From Lachnospiraceae bacterium (GTDB lineage: Bacteria > Bacillota > Clostridia > Lachnospirales > Lachnospiraceae): 34,229 nucleotides of DNA. The notes under the pieces were generated by a model. That model made no database searches. It was given only the letters and a program-made list of their open reading frames with translations, and was not told the origin of the DNA. This document shows positions 20,101 through 30,420 of the stretch, piece by piece (positions within the stretch are counted from its first letter, which is position 1; every line of letters starts with the position of its first letter). The position numbers were made by a program, and so were the translations under genes. The stretch spans positions 1 through 34,229 of the forward strand of contig JAILOI010000096.1 of assembly GCA_024690885.1 (NCBI GenBank), in the 5' to 3' direction.

Positions 20101-20616
20101 GAAGCGAAGGCGAAGCAGAACACCAAGGTGGCACCGGCGGCGGTGCTGTATTATCACATCGACGACCCGCTGATTCCCACCTCTTACGGGGTGGCGGACG
20201 AACCACTGGAACAAAGCATCTTAGAAGAGTTGAAGGTCAAGGGCTTAGTCAATGATAACGCAGTGGTCCTGGAAGCCTTGGATCAGGAGATTTATGCCAC
20301 AAAGAAATCCAGTGTGATTCCGGTGGAATTGAAAAAGGACAACACCACCAACGCCCGGAGCAAAGTGGCATCGGAGGAAGAATTCGGATTGCTTTGCCGG
20401 TACGTGCAGAAGAAGGTGGTGGATATCGGTAATGCCATCGCCCGGGGCGAAATCGCGGCCGAGCCGTATGCACGGAAGGATCGCAATGGTTGTACGTACT
20501 GTGAGTATCACAGTATCTGCGGCTTTGATGCGCGGATGGAAGGCTTCTCCTATCGAAGACTGGGAGAGTTAAAGGCCGATGAGGCTTATGCACGGATGAA
20601 AGAGGAATTGGATTGA
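17200..20616 (+). CDS. addB: ATP-dependent nuclease subunit B
   Basis: GSSGSGKSTYLYQQM N-terminus; UvrD-like repeat, C-terminal RecB-type nuclease with Cys cluster (CTYCEYHSICGFD); immediately upstream of addA. Confidence 0.95.
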   Translation: MSLQFITGSSGSGKSTYLYQQMIEESIADPGRFFLVIVPEQFTMSTQRQLVELHPRHGLMNVEILSFERLAYRVFDELGISTASVLEETGKNLVVRRVARKLADELPTLGHNMNKKGFVSQVKSLISELSQYHIGCEEFEEMIATPGMSKSFYQKGRDLLRLYQGFLDFIDGSYITSEQLLELLMDHVEESLFVRDSILVLDGFTGFTPVQQQLLLRLFPLTAEIRCAITIDPAEALLSKPAEEELFAMSKKMAASLVKMAQMTGVDVLDPVVLAMDETSRYPTDHALKHLEANLFRVEKTQREDASGIHLVRAMDPKEELAYAAATIQQLLRKEDVAYRYQDFALVCARMEDYSPYIDDIFRDYEIPLFKDEKAVIQLQPAIEFVRSAIHVVTDRFSYDAMLHFFRCGLTGLTSEEIDQMDNYLYQSGIRGKNKWMHPFMVCPHGFDGEALVVINDMRSFIMEKAGGFFDAFAKKQMDVRSRATALYELLVAFDVETQLHDFASDYEAAGDEKKAREYQDIYGIVIGILDKMVALMGEEVLDAGQFLELFESGVETARIGMIPPDSDSVVFGDMERTRLQDIKVLFLLGANEGAIPKAVSGGNMFSQSERLLLKEASYELAPTDQEKAFMQRFYLYLTLTKPKDALYVSYAKISNNGESLQKSYLISVLTELFPKLHPVDAKADQRIWREAKSLAKDYCIDLMRRFVAREELTEAQIREMDALFCVFYLGEEEEMQQILDGIFYHHENEKISAGVMKALSNGRIQGSVSRLETYAGCAYRYFLQYLLGLSERREHAFEAVDMGSLYHDALEKYERGVAEAGEDWQTITPERSKEILQESIARAYEEMEKVESFDSARENYIRTHMEQTLERTVWALTKQVRQGSFTPRSFELPLGELAEGGKLVYPLENTMELQLNGVIDRIDDFTVDDTLYVKVIDYKSSAKDIRPGDLYYGLQIQLIFYLNAVMEAKAKQNTKVAPAAVLYYHIDDPLIPTSYGVADEPLEQSILEELKVKGLVNDNAVVLEALDQEIYATKKSSVIPVELKKDNTTNARSKVASEEEFGLLCRYVQKKVVDIGNAIARGEIAAEPYARKDRNGCTYCEYHSICGFDARMEGFSYRRLGELKADEAYARMKEELD

Positions 20617-23600
20617 TGGAGTGGACGAAACATCAACAACAGGTTATACAACTACATCAAAGAGATTTGCTGGTATCGGCAGCGGCCGGTTCCGGTAAGA
20701 CGGCGGTCTTGGTGGAGCGAATCATTCAGATGATTCTCGATGAAGCAAACCCGGTGGATATCGATCGGATTCTGGTGGTGACCTTTACGAGAGCGGCAGC
20801 CAAGGAGATGAAGGAGCGTATCTTCGAAGCCATTCAGAAGGCAGTGAAGGCGCATCCCGACAATCATCATCTGCTGCGACAGATGACCTTGATTCACAAC
20901 GCCCAGATTTCCACCATCGATAGCTTCTGTAGTTCTCTGGTTCGTCAGCATTTCGGTGAGATTGATCTGGATCCGGATTATCGGATGGCGGATACGGGGG
21001 AGCTGGAACTTCTGATGAGCGGTGTCTGGGATGAGGTATTGGAAGCCAACTATGAAGTGGCAAGCACGGAATTTCTGCATCTGGTGAATTGCTATGCCAA
21101 GAGAGACCGGGACGATCAATTGGTGGAAGCCATGCGTCACATCTATCTGATGTCCCAGGCCTATCCGTGGCCGAGCGAGTGGCTGGCTCACTTATTGGAT
21201 CCCTATCAGGTGGATTCGTTGGAAGCATTGGAAGCTTCTTCCTGGATGCAGCAGTGGCGAACCAATTTGGCAGAGGAGCTGGGACGGTTACAGCAAGAGG
21301 CCGAGGCGTTGCTTCGGGATTTACGGGAAGTAGCAGGAGACGATGTCCATCCCTACGAGGATGCTTTGCAAGGGGATTTACGCATCATCGATCATCTGTC
21401 TCAGGCAACAACTGCAACCGAGCTGGTGGAACAGATTGGAACCATGCCGGAGTTTACCAGACTCTCCACCAAGAAATTTGAGAAGCAGGACCCCGAGGAG
21501 CGGGAAGCCTGTAAGTTGCGTCGCAATCGTATAAAGGATGGGATTACCCATCTTATCGAAGCTTTTGGCGGGAAGACATCGGAATCCATCCTTCTGGAGA
21601 TGCAGGATTTGCGTGGCATTGTAACGGAGATGATTCGCTTAATTAATCAGTTTGATGCAGCGTTTACCGCAAAGAAACGCAGCCTGGGAATTCTGGACTT
21701 TTCCGATATTGAGCACTGCGCATTGGACATCCTGGTGGATGCCACCACCAAGGAACTGCGTCCGGTGGCCAAGGAGTTGGCTGCCTACTACGAGGAAGTC
21801 ATGGTGGATGAGTATCAGGACAGTAACCACCTGCAGGAGACCATCCTCTACAGTATTTCCAAGGACTGCCTGGGGGCTCACAATTACTTTATGGTGGGCG
21901 ATGTGAAGCAGAGCATCTATCGATTTCGTCAGGCGGAACCCCAGATTTTTAACGGCAAGTATCATGCCTTCTCTCCGACGGAAAGTGAGCAGCAGCGCAT
22001 TGATCTGGACCAGAATTTCCGAAGCCGTAACAACATCATTGAGACGGTCAATGATGTATTTCGTTATATTATGAAGCCGGATATGGGTGGCGTGGATTAT
22101 GATGATGCCGCCTCCCTGAAACTCGGGGCTTCCTATCCGGAGAGTACCTCGGATTTATCTACGGAGGTGCAGATTGTGATCAAGGACGATCCGCTGTTTG
22201 CAGAAGAGGAGCTCAGCGGGGAAGAGGCAGAGTTTGTCTTCATCGCCCAGCATATCAATGCCTGGATGCAAGCGGGGATGGAAGTCTACGACAAGAAATT
22301 AAACGCCATGCGTCCGCTGCAGTATCGGGATGTGGCCGTTTTGCGGCGTGGTTTATCTGGTGGTGTGGGCGAGCGATTGGTGGAGATTTTGGATGCCTAT
22401 CGCATTCCCGCACATCTGGAAAGCAGCACCGGATACTTTAACACCCTCGAGGTGGAAGTGATTCTATCCTTCCTAAGAATTCTGGATAATCCAAGACAAG
22501 AAGTTCCTCTGGTTTCCGTGCTTCGTTCTCCGATGGTGGGACTATGTGATGAGGACTTGGCCAATATTCGGGTGGAATTTCCCAAAGTCGCATTCCAGGA
22601 AGCGGTGGCGGCATATACGGAGGCTCATCCCGAACATGCAGCTTTACAGAAATTCTCCCGGCTTTATGAGTATTTGCGGGGGCTGACGGTGGATACTCCA
22701 ATCCATCGCATCATTCAGATTCTCTATGAGAAAAGCGGTTACCTGCGTTATGTACAGGCGCTGCCATCCGGTGCTACCCGACGGGCCAACCTGGAGAAGC
22801 TGGTGGATATGGCGATTTCCTATGAGGCCACCAGTTTCCAGGGACTGTTTCACTTCGTAAACTACATTGAGAAGTTGAAAAAGTACCAGGTGGATTTTGG
22901 CGAAGCGGATCTCGTCAGTGACGAAGACAACGCGGTGCGGGTGATGACCATCCATAAAAGCAAGGGCTTGGAGTTTCCGGTGGTGATTCTAAGTGGTGCC
23001 ACCAAGCAGTTTAACACCTCGGATCTGAAGGGGGATGTGCTACTTCATGCCTCCATGGGTGTGGGATTGTATCACATCGATCCCCTGCGACGGGTGAAGG
23101 ATACGACCTTGTATCGGACGCTGTTGTCGGATACCATTGCCCTCGATAACCTAGGCGAGGAACTGCGGGTATTGTATGTTGCTCTCACCAGAGCCAAGGA
23201 AAAACTGATGATTACCGGTTGCATGAATCAGAAGGATTTGGAAAGCCTGACCCTAAAAGAAGTGGGAGCCGGGGAGTCCTTCTATGAGCGTAAGACGGCC
23301 AAGTGCTATCTGGAATGGATGTTGCCGGCCATCTTACACCATCCGGGCAAGTATCAGATTCAGACGGTGGAGAGCGCTCATCTAGTCAGTGGTGCGGTGG
23401 CCGGAGAATTGATGGATACCATTCTGCGGGAACAGTTGGTGGCACGAAGTGCCAATGCGGATTCGGATTACGTGACGGAAATTACCCGTGGATTTGTTCA
23501 TACCTATGGGCATCCGCGTCAGACGGGATGCAAGATCAAATACTCCGTATCGGAGTTAAAGCATCAGGCCATCGAGGAAGCCATGGCAGACGGATTGCTT

Positions 23601-24230
23601 CCGGAGCATGAAGAGAGCGAGAGCCAGCCGATGTTTGGAACGGATGTGATCAAACGGGTGGTTCCGGCCTTTATATCCGGGGAAGAAACGGACGGCGTGT
23701 ATATCGGTGCGTTGCGTGGTACAGCCATGCATCGTTATATGGAGTGCTTCGACTTCGTACGAGAGAATGCGGGGGAGAGCTATGAGGTCCAGCTGGACGA
23801 GATGGTTGCTTCCGGCAAGGTTACGAAGGAACAGGAGGCATTGTTACGTCCCGGTCAGCTGGTGAAGTTTTTGCAAAGTGATATTGCCGGACGGATGATG
23901 AGTGCTGCTGTTGCAGGGAACCTCTACAAGGAGCGTGCCTTCGTTATGGGAGATACGCCGGCTCACTTTTTTGCCAATGATGTTGGAAATCCATCAGATG
24001 AGCAGATGGTGTTGGTACAGGGAATTATCGATGTCTTTTTCAAAGAGGAAGACGGCATCGTATTATTGGATTATAAGACTGACCGTGTGGATAGCGGCGA
24101 AGAACTGGTGGTACGCTACAAGAGGCAGATGGAGCTGTATGCAGATGCCATTATGCGTACCCAGGGAATGCCGGTGAAGGAGATGTATCTGTATTCCTTT
24201 GCTTTGGGCGAAACGTTGTTGGTGGAATAG
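20616..24230 (+). CDS. addA: ATP-dependent helicase/nuclease subunit A
   Basis: WTKHQQQVIQL, LLVSAAAGSGKTAVLVERI, VMVDEYQDSN, MTIHKSKGLEFPVVI, RVLYVALTRAKEKL; C-terminal nuclease VLLDYKTDRV. ATG at 20616 overlaps addB stop (TGATG). Confidence 0.96.
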   Translation: MEWTKHQQQVIQLHQRDLLVSAAAGSGKTAVLVERIIQMILDEANPVDIDRILVVTFTRAAAKEMKERIFEAIQKAVKAHPDNHHLLRQMTLIHNAQISTIDSFCSSLVRQHFGEIDLDPDYRMADTGELELLMSGVWDEVLEANYEVASTEFLHLVNCYAKRDRDDQLVEAMRHIYLMSQAYPWPSEWLAHLLDPYQVDSLEALEASSWMQQWRTNLAEELGRLQQEAEALLRDLREVAGDDVHPYEDALQGDLRIIDHLSQATTATELVEQIGTMPEFTRLSTKKFEKQDPEEREACKLRRNRIKDGITHLIEAFGGKTSESILLEMQDLRGIVTEMIRLINQFDAAFTAKKRSLGILDFSDIEHCALDILVDATTKELRPVAKELAAYYEEVMVDEYQDSNHLQETILYSISKDCLGAHNYFMVGDVKQSIYRFRQAEPQIFNGKYHAFSPTESEQQRIDLDQNFRSRNNIIETVNDVFRYIMKPDMGGVDYDDAASLKLGASYPESTSDLSTEVQIVIKDDPLFAEEELSGEEAEFVFIAQHINAWMQAGMEVYDKKLNAMRPLQYRDVAVLRRGLSGGVGERLVEILDAYRIPAHLESSTGYFNTLEVEVILSFLRILDNPRQEVPLVSVLRSPMVGLCDEDLANIRVEFPKVAFQEAVAAYTEAHPEHAALQKFSRLYEYLRGLTVDTPIHRIIQILYEKSGYLRYVQALPSGATRRANLEKLVDMAISYEATSFQGLFHFVNYIEKLKKYQVDFGEADLVSDEDNAVRVMTIHKSKGLEFPVVILSGATKQFNTSDLKGDVLLHASMGVGLYHIDPLRRVKDTTLYRTLLSDTIALDNLGEELRVLYVALTRAKEKLMITGCMNQKDLESLTLKEVGAGESFYERKTAKCYLEWMLPAILHHPGKYQIQTVESAHLVSGAVAGELMDTILREQLVARSANADSDYVTEITRGFVHTYGHPRQTGCKIKYSVSELKHQAIEEAMADGLLPEHEESESQPMFGTDVIKRVVPAFISGEETDGVYIGALRGTAMHRYMECFDFVRENAGESYEVQLDEMVASGKVTKEQEALLRPGQLVKFLQSDIAGRMMSAAVAGNLYKERAFVMGDTPAHFFANDVGNPSDEQMVLVQGIIDVFFKEEDGIVLLDYKTDRVDSGEELVVRYKRQMELYADAIMRTQGMPVKEMYLYSFALGETLLVE

Positions 24231-24239
24231 GAGGTTGTG

Positions 24240-24743
24240 ATGAAGCTGGCAGATTCCGTATATATTGCAACGGGTGCAATTGTATGTGGAGATGTGGAGA
24301 TTGGCGAGGATGTTGGCGTATGGTATAACGCCGTGATTCGTGGCGATGAGTATCCCATCACCATCGGGGATCGCACCAATGTGCAGGATGGGGCCATCCT
24401 ACATGTGGGCAACGGACATCCGTGTCACGTGGGCTGTGATGTTACCATCGGTCATGGTGCAATTGTCCATGGTTGTACGGTGGGGGACGGCAGTTTGATT
24501 GGCATGGGGGCTACGATTTTAAATGGGGCCAACATCGGCAAAGGCTGTATCATAGCGGCCGGCGCTCTGGTGACGGAAGGCATGGACGTGCCGGACGGAA
24601 TGATGGTGATGGGTGTGCCGGGGAAGATTGTGCGTGCGGTTCCCAAAGAACAGCAGGAGTATATGAAACGAAATATTCAGCTATACGTGGAGGAGGCAAG
24701 GAAAAATCGCCTGCATCCACCGGTCATAGCGAAGGAGAGTTAG
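24240..24743 (+). CDS. Gamma-class carbonic anhydrase / left-handed beta-helix hexapeptide protein
   Basis: VWYNAVIRGDEYPITIGDRTNVQDGAILHV, IGHGAIVHGCTVGDGSLIGMGATI hexapeptide repeats. Confidence 0.92.
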   Translation: MKLADSVYIATGAIVCGDVEIGEDVGVWYNAVIRGDEYPITIGDRTNVQDGAILHVGNGHPCHVGCDVTIGHGAIVHGCTVGDGSLIGMGATILNGANIGKGCIIAAGALVTEGMDVPDGMMVMGVPGKIVRAVPKEQQEYMKRNIQLYVEEARKNRLHPPVIAKES

Positions 24744-25340
24744 ATGATTGCGTTAACAAAAGACTTGGTGTTGGCTTCCGGCTCACCGAGACGGAAAGAA
24801 TTATTGGAACAGGTGGGACTGGCATTTACCATCGATGTGGCAGATGTGGATGAATCCATGGAGGAATTAGATCCGGGAAAACTGGTGGAGGCATTGTCCA
24901 AGAAAAAGGCGTTACATGTGTTAGAACGCCATATGGATGCCATGGTCTTAGGTGCAGATACGGTGGTGGCTTATGATGGCGAAATTCTCGGCAAGCCGGA
25001 GGACGAAGCGGATGCACTGGCGATGCTTAGTATGCTGGCCGGCCGGGAACATGAAGTTTATACCGGAGTGACGCTGGCATGGAGCGAGGATGGGGTTGGT
25101 AAAATCGATACCTTCCATGTGGTAACCAAGGTGTCCATGTACGATGTGCCTCGCGACTTACTGGAGGCATACATCGCCACCGGGGAGCCCATGGACAAGG
25201 CCGGTGCCTATGGCATCCAGGGCAAAGGCGCCGTATTGGTAAAAGGAATTGTTGGGGACTATAACAACGTGGTGGGACTTCCCATTGCAGAGGTGTTCCG
25301 GCACTTGGATGCACTTTCTCATCACAAGAGTTATACATAG
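24744..25340 (+). CDS. maf: Maf family nucleotide pyrophosphatase
   Basis: LVLASGSPRRKELLEQVG, VLGADTVVAYDGEILGKPEDEADA, GAYGIQGKGAVLVKGIVGDYNNVVGLPI. Confidence 0.95.
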   Translation: MIALTKDLVLASGSPRRKELLEQVGLAFTIDVADVDESMEELDPGKLVEALSKKKALHVLERHMDAMVLGADTVVAYDGEILGKPEDEADALAMLSMLAGREHEVYTGVTLAWSEDGVGKIDTFHVVTKVSMYDVPRDLLEAYIATGEPMDKAGAYGIQGKGAVLVKGIVGDYNNVVGLPIAEVFRHLDALSHHKSYT

Positions 25341-25363
25341 GGGTTTATTTAGGTTATAGAGAT

Positions 25364-26434
25364 ATGGAAGTAAAAGAAACATTACGGGAACAGGTATTGG
25401 AATGGATCAATTCGGTAGAGGATTCTGCCCTGAATTTTTCCGAAATGCATATGAAGAATATGCCACCTGGTACGGTGGCGGAAGTTTGGGGTGACTGGAC
25501 CCATCACAACGGGATGGTGCGGGAACAGGACGATCTGATGAATATGGACGCCTACCACATGAGTGACTGCGGTTACATGCGGTATGTGACGAAGTTTCTC
25601 TTAGAGCAGGAGTCCAGCTTTTTCCGCCAGCAGTGCAAGGACTCGGAACTGACGGAAGCGCATCGACACGAGTATGTGGAGCTTGCCTATATTGTCAGCG
25701 GTACCTTGCGGCAGCGAATCGTGGGCGGTGATGAAGTGTTCCAGGCCGGCGAGGTATGTGTCATCGGACAGAATTCGGTACATCAGGATTATCTGGTGGA
25801 CGAGGATTCGGTGGTGATTTTCATTGGGATTTCCAATGATTTGTTTGGTTCCAAGAATACCTTCATGAGTCGGTATTCCCGAGCCCAGGATTTCTTCCGG
25901 GATTTGGTGGTACAGCGTAAGAAGGATCTGAAGTTCATCCGGTTTATTCCAAGAGGTGGCATCAACGAGGAGTTTGAGGATATCATTCATCAGATTATTC
26001 TGGAGAACATCGGCTGCCGCACCGGTTATGTAAATATTGTCGCCGGTCTTCTGGAGCGCTTGAATGACATGTTGATGTCCCAGTTTCAGATTTCCATGTC
26101 CAAGGGGGAGCAGTCCCAGGTGCGTAAGCTGCTCTTCGATGATGTGGTGGATTACATCAATCAGCATTATGCTTCCGTTACGCTGGATGATTTGTGCGAG
26201 CGGTTTGCCTACAATGCCTATTACTTCAATCGGTTGATCAAGGAAAATACGGGTCTAACCTATTCGGATTATCTGAAGAATATCCGGATGGACAAGGCGG
26301 CCTTTTTGTTAAAGACCACAAGGGATTCCGTGGACCGGATTGCGCATCAGGTGGGGTATACGAACCAGGGCTTTTTTTACAAGAAATTTAAGGAACGATT
26401 TGGGGTATTACCGGCGGAATACCGTACCCTCTAG
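25364..26434 (+). CDS. AraC-family transcriptional regulator with N-terminal cupin domain
   Basis: Cupin (HRHEYVELAYIVSGTLRQRI) and C-terminal HTH_18 (DDLCERFAYNAYYFNRLIKENTGLTYSDYLKNIRMDKAAFLL...VGYTNQGFFYKKFKERFGVLPAEYR); adjacent to ara genes. Confidence 0.93.
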   Translation: MEVKETLREQVLEWINSVEDSALNFSEMHMKNMPPGTVAEVWGDWTHHNGMVREQDDLMNMDAYHMSDCGYMRYVTKFLLEQESSFFRQQCKDSELTEAHRHEYVELAYIVSGTLRQRIVGGDEVFQAGEVCVIGQNSVHQDYLVDEDSVVIFIGISNDLFGSKNTFMSRYSRAQDFFRDLVVQRKKDLKFIRFIPRGGINEEFEDIIHQIILENIGCRTGYVNIVAGLLERLNDMLMSQFQISMSKGEQSQVRKLLFDDVVDYINQHYASVTLDDLCERFAYNAYYFNRLIKENTGLTYSDYLKNIRMDKAAFLLKTTRDSVDRIAHQVGYTNQGFFYKKFKERFGVLPAEYRTL

Positions 26435-26585
26435 TTGTGTCAGAATATGTCAGTGCTTTCCGGTCAAATAGCAGAATAGTGAATGGAGAATTCCTGTCAT
26501 TGCGGATAAAGTAAAGCTATAAAAGACGCTGCGTGGGGCAGCGAACAGCGATTTATTTTGACCATGAAACAGGAGGGTTCTATTC

Positions 26586-28082
26586 ATGAATACAGGAAAG
26601 AAGTATCAGTTTTGGTTTTGTACCGGATCTCAGGATCTCTACGGAGATGAGTGCCTGGCAAACGTTGCAGCACACTCCAAGGAGATGGTGGCATTCTTAA
26701 ATGCCAGCGGCATCTTGCCTCATGAGGTGGTTTGGAAGCCAACACTGATTACCAACGAATTGATTCGTCAGACATTCAACGAAGCCAACAACGATCCAAA
26801 TTGCGCCGGTGTCATTACCTGGATGCATACGTTCTCTCCGGCGAAGAGCTGGATTTTAGGATTACAGGAATTCCGTAAGCCATTGTTACATTTCCATACC
26901 CAGTACAATCAGGAAATTCCGTATGATTCCATCGATATGGATTTCATGAACGAGAATCAGGCGGCACACGGTGACCGTGAGTATGGTCATATTTTCTCCC
27001 GTCTACACAAGGACCGCAAGGTTGTGATGGGGTACTGGAAGGATGAGAAGGTGCTCCGCCGCATCGCTGATTGGATGATTACTGCAATCGGCGTGATTGA
27101 GTCGAGTCATGTTCGTGTTTGCCGTGTAGCTGATAACATGCGCAACGTTGCAGTAACCGAAGGTGATAAGGTAGAGGCACAGATCAAGTTTGGCTGGGAA
27201 GTGGATGCTTGGCCAATCAACAGCGTGATTCCTTATGTGGAGGCTGTTTCCAAGGGGGATGTGGACGCCTTGGTCGAGGAGTATTATTCCAAGTACAAGA
27301 TTTTGCTGGAAGGCAGAGATGAGAAGGAATTCCGTGAGCATGTGGCAGTTCAGGCTGCACAGGAAATCGGATTTGAGAAGTTCTTAAGTGAGCATGATTA
27401 TCACGCCGTGGTTACCCACTTCGGTGACTTGGGTGCACTGCAGCAGCTTCCGGGTCTTGCAATGCAGCGTTTGATGGAGAAGGGATACGGCTTCGGCGCA
27501 GAAGGTGACTGGAAGACCGCAGCACTTCTTCGTGTGATGAAGTTGATGACCGCAGGCATCAAGAATGCCAAGGGAACTTCCTTCATGGAGGATTACACCT
27601 ACAATTTGGTTCCTGGTAAGGAAGGCATTTTGCAGGCACATATGCTAGAGGTTTGCCCGACCATCGCAGACGGCGATATCTCTATTAAGTGTCAGCCTCT
27701 TTCCATGGGTGATCGTGAGGATCCGGCTCGTCTGGTATTCACATCCAAGGAAGGACATGGTATTGCTTGCTCCTTGATTGACTTAGGAAATCGCTTCCGT
27801 TTGATCATCAACGAGGTGAACTGCCACAAGACAGAGAAGCCGATGCCGAAGCTTCCGGTTGCTACCAATTTCTGGACGCCGGAGCCATCCTTGGAGGTTG
27901 GTGCTGAGGCATGGATTTATGCCGGTGGTGCACATCATACTGCATTTTCTTATGATTTAACGGCAGAGCAGATGGTAGACTGGGCAGATGCAATGGGCAT
28001 TGAGTCTGTGGTCATCAACAACGACACCACCATCCGTGGTTTAATTCAGGAAATGCGCTGGAACAGCGTTTATTATCGTTAG
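26586..28082 (+). CDS. araA: L-arabinose isomerase
   Basis: YQFWFCTGSQDLYGDECL, GVITWMHTFSPAKSWILGL, GAEGDWKTAALLRVMK, YAGGAHHTAFS. Confidence 0.97.
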   Translation: MNTGKKYQFWFCTGSQDLYGDECLANVAAHSKEMVAFLNASGILPHEVVWKPTLITNELIRQTFNEANNDPNCAGVITWMHTFSPAKSWILGLQEFRKPLLHFHTQYNQEIPYDSIDMDFMNENQAAHGDREYGHIFSRLHKDRKVVMGYWKDEKVLRRIADWMITAIGVIESSHVRVCRVADNMRNVAVTEGDKVEAQIKFGWEVDAWPINSVIPYVEAVSKGDVDALVEEYYSKYKILLEGRDEKEFREHVAVQAAQEIGFEKFLSEHDYHAVVTHFGDLGALQQLPGLAMQRLMEKGYGFGAEGDWKTAALLRVMKLMTAGIKNAKGTSFMEDYTYNLVPGKEGILQAHMLEVCPTIADGDISIKCQPLSMGDREDPARLVFTSKEGHGIACSLIDLGNRFRLIINEVNCHKTEKPMPKLPVATNFWTPEPSLEVGAEAWIYAGGAHHTAFSYDLTAEQMVDWADAMGIESVVINNDTTIRGLIQEMRWNSVYYR

Positions 28083-28108
28083 TGGGAATGATATAAAGGA
28101 GAAAACAT

Positions 28109-29710
28109 ATGAGTATGGATAACAAGCGTGCGATCGAAATGGGGGAGACCGCACTGGGTATTGAATTTGGTTCGACACGAATCAAGGCATCTTTGATTAA
28201 CAAGAATCATGAACCGATTGCCGGTGGAGACTTCACCTGGGAGAATCGGTTTGAACATGGGGTATGGACCTATCATACCGAAGAAATTCACGAAGGCCTG
28301 CAGACCTGCTACAAGCGTTTGGTTGCAGATATCGAGAGCAAGTACGGCGTGGTTCCCACCCGCTTTGGAGCCATCGGTATCTCTGCGATGATGCACGGCT
28401 ATCTGCCCTTTGATGCGGACTGGAATCAGCTGACGGAGTTTCGAACCTGGCGTAACACCATTACCGGTGAAGCAGCAGAGGAATTAACGAAGGTGTTTGA
28501 TTTCAATATCCCACAGCGTTGGAGCATTGCCCATCTGTATCAGGCGGTGTTGAACAAGGAAGCACATCTTTCCAAGTTGGCACACTTTACCACCTTGGCA
28601 GGTTACATCCATCATTGCTTAACCGGTGTGAATGCATTGGGTGTGGGTGAGGCCAGTGGTATGTTCCCGATTGATAGTTCCATCAATGACTATGATGCAA
28701 CCATGTTGGATGCCTTTGATCGCAAATTAGATGAGAAGGGTTACTCCTTCCGTATTCGGGACGTGCTTCCGAAGGTGCTGGTTGCCGGTGCGGATGCCGG
28801 TTGCTTAACCGAAGAAGGCGCGCGTTTCTTAGATCCAAGTGGCAAGCTGGAAGCCGGTATTCCATTTGCTCCGGCAGAGGGTGATGCAGGAACCGGTATG
28901 GTTGCAACCAATTCCGTTCGTGTTCGTACCGGTAATGTTTCTGCAGGTACTTCTGATTTTGCCATGATTGTGGTGGACAAAAAGCTTGGCGTTCACCGCG
29001 AGTTGGATATGGTGACCACCCCGGCCGGTCGTCCGGTTGCTATGGTTCACTGTAACAACTGTACCTCCGACATCAATGCCTGGGTGGACCTTCTGGCTGA
29101 GTTTGGTGGCCTCATTGGCGCTGACATTGACAAAGGCGAGTTATATCCGAAACTGTTCAATCTGGCAATGACCGGGGACAAGGACTGCGGCGGTTTATTA
29201 TCCTTTAACTACTTCTCCGGTGAAGGCGTGACCGATTTAGATGCCGGTCGTCCGTTGTTTATTCGTACACCGGATGCGAAGTTTACTTTAGCAAACTTCA
29301 TGCGTACCCATATCATGTCTGCGATGGCTACCTTGAAGATTGGTTTGGATATCTTAACCAAGGAGGAACAGGTTCCGATTGATGCCATCTATGGTCACGG
29401 CGGTTTCTTCAAGACACCGGAAGTTGGTCAGCGTGTTTTATCCGCTGCGGTGGATGCTCCGATTTCTGTTATGGAGACGGCCGGCGAAGGTGGCCCTTAT
29501 GGTATGGCTCTCTTGGCTGCTTTCACCATCTGGCGTGATGACAAGGAAGCATTGGAAGATTACTTAGGTTCGAAGGTTTTTGGCAATGCCACCTCGGTTA
29601 CGGTTTCTGCGGATGCCGATGAGGTTGCCGGTTTTGCTTCCTTCTTAGAATCCTACAAGAAGGCACTGGATGTGGAACGTGCCGCAATTACAAGCATCGG
29701 AGGCAATTAA
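28109..29710 (+). CDS. FGGY-family carbohydrate kinase, probable L-ribulokinase
   Basis: [15 protein letters not shown] phosphate-1 motif, [59 protein letters not shown]; between araA and araD. Confidence 0.88.
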   Translation: MSMDNKRAIEMGETALGIEFGSTRIKASLINKNHEPIAGGDFTWENRFEHGVWTYHTEEIHEGLQTCYKRLVADIESKYGVVPTRFGAIGISAMMHGYLPFDADWNQLTEFRTWRNTITGEAAEELTKVFDFNIPQRWSIAHLYQAVLNKEAHLSKLAHFTTLAGYIHHCLTGVNALGVGEASGMFPIDSSINDYDATMLDAFDRKLDEKGYSFRIRDVLPKVLVAGADAGCLTEEGARFLDPSGKLEAGIPFAPAEGDAGTGMVATNSVRVRTGNVSAGTSDFAMIVVDKKLGVHRELDMVTTPAGRPVAMVHCNNCTSDINAWVDLLAEFGGLIGADIDKGELYPKLFNLAMTGDKDCGGLLSFNYFSGEGVTDLDAGRPLFIRTPDAKFTLANFMRTHIMSAMATLKIGLDILTKEEQVPIDAIYGHGGFFKTPEVGQRVLSAAVDAPISVMETAGEGGPYGMALLAAFTIWRDDKEALEDYLGSKVFGNATSVTVSADADEVAGFASFLESYKKALDVERAAITSIGGN

Positions 29711-29711
29711 G

Positions 29712-30410
29712 ATGTTAGAAGCATTAAAAAAAGAAGTTTACGAGGCAAATATTTTACTCCCGAAATATCACTTGGTAACATTCACCTGGGGCAATGTGAG
29801 CGCAATCGATCGTGACAGCGGCCTTTTTGTTATCAAGCCCAGCGGCGTAGACTATGACACGATGTCCCCGGATGACATGGTGGTGATGGACTTAGACGGC
29901 AACAAGGTGGAAGGCAAGTTAAATCCTTCCTCCGACACGCCGACCCATCTGGAACTTTACAAAGCGTTTCCGGAAATCGGTGGTGTGGTTCACACCCACT
30001 CTTCCTATGCAACCAGTTGGGCCCAGGCCGGTCGCAGCATCCCTTGCTACGGCACCACCCACGCGGATTATTTCTACGGTGATATTCCTTGTGTGCGCTG
30101 TCTGACGGAAGAGGAGATTGAAGACGCTTACGAGACCAACACCGGTCTGCTCATCGTCAACGAATTCAAGCGTCTTGCCAAGGATCCCGTGGCGGTTCCG
30201 GGTGTTCTCTGCAAAAACCATGGTGTGTTCACCTGGGGCAAGGACGGTCACGAAGCCGTTCACAATGCGGTTGTTTGCGAGGAAGTTGCCAAGATGGCAT
30301 ACCGCTGCGAAATCATCAATCCGGAGGTTGCTCCGGCGCCTCAGGCGTTACAGGACAAGCACTATTTCCGCAAGCATGGGGCCAATGCCTATTACGGTCA
30401 GGGCAAGTAA
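29712..30410 (+). CDS. araD: L-ribulose-5-phosphate 4-epimerase
   Basis: [64 protein letters not shown]. Start [17 protein letters not shown] at ATG 29712, 3' of kinase stop, preferred over 29670. Confidence 0.95.
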   Translation: MLEALKKEVYEANILLPKYHLVTFTWGNVSAIDRDSGLFVIKPSGVDYDTMSPDDMVVMDLDGNKVEGKLNPSSDTPTHLELYKAFPEIGGVVHTHSSYATSWAQAGRSIPCYGTTHADYFYGDIPCVRCLTEEEIEDAYETNTGLLIVNEFKRLAKDPVAVPGVLCKNHGVFTWGKDGHEAVHNAVVCEEVAKMAYRCEIINPEVAPAPQALQDKHYFRKHGANAYYGQGK

Positions 30411-30420
30411 CTGTTGTTTC

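Noticed and set aside
17200-24230. addAB as a novel defence system
   Set aside because: Order and motifs match the standard Firmicutes AddAB recombination nuclease; nothing unusual beyond that.
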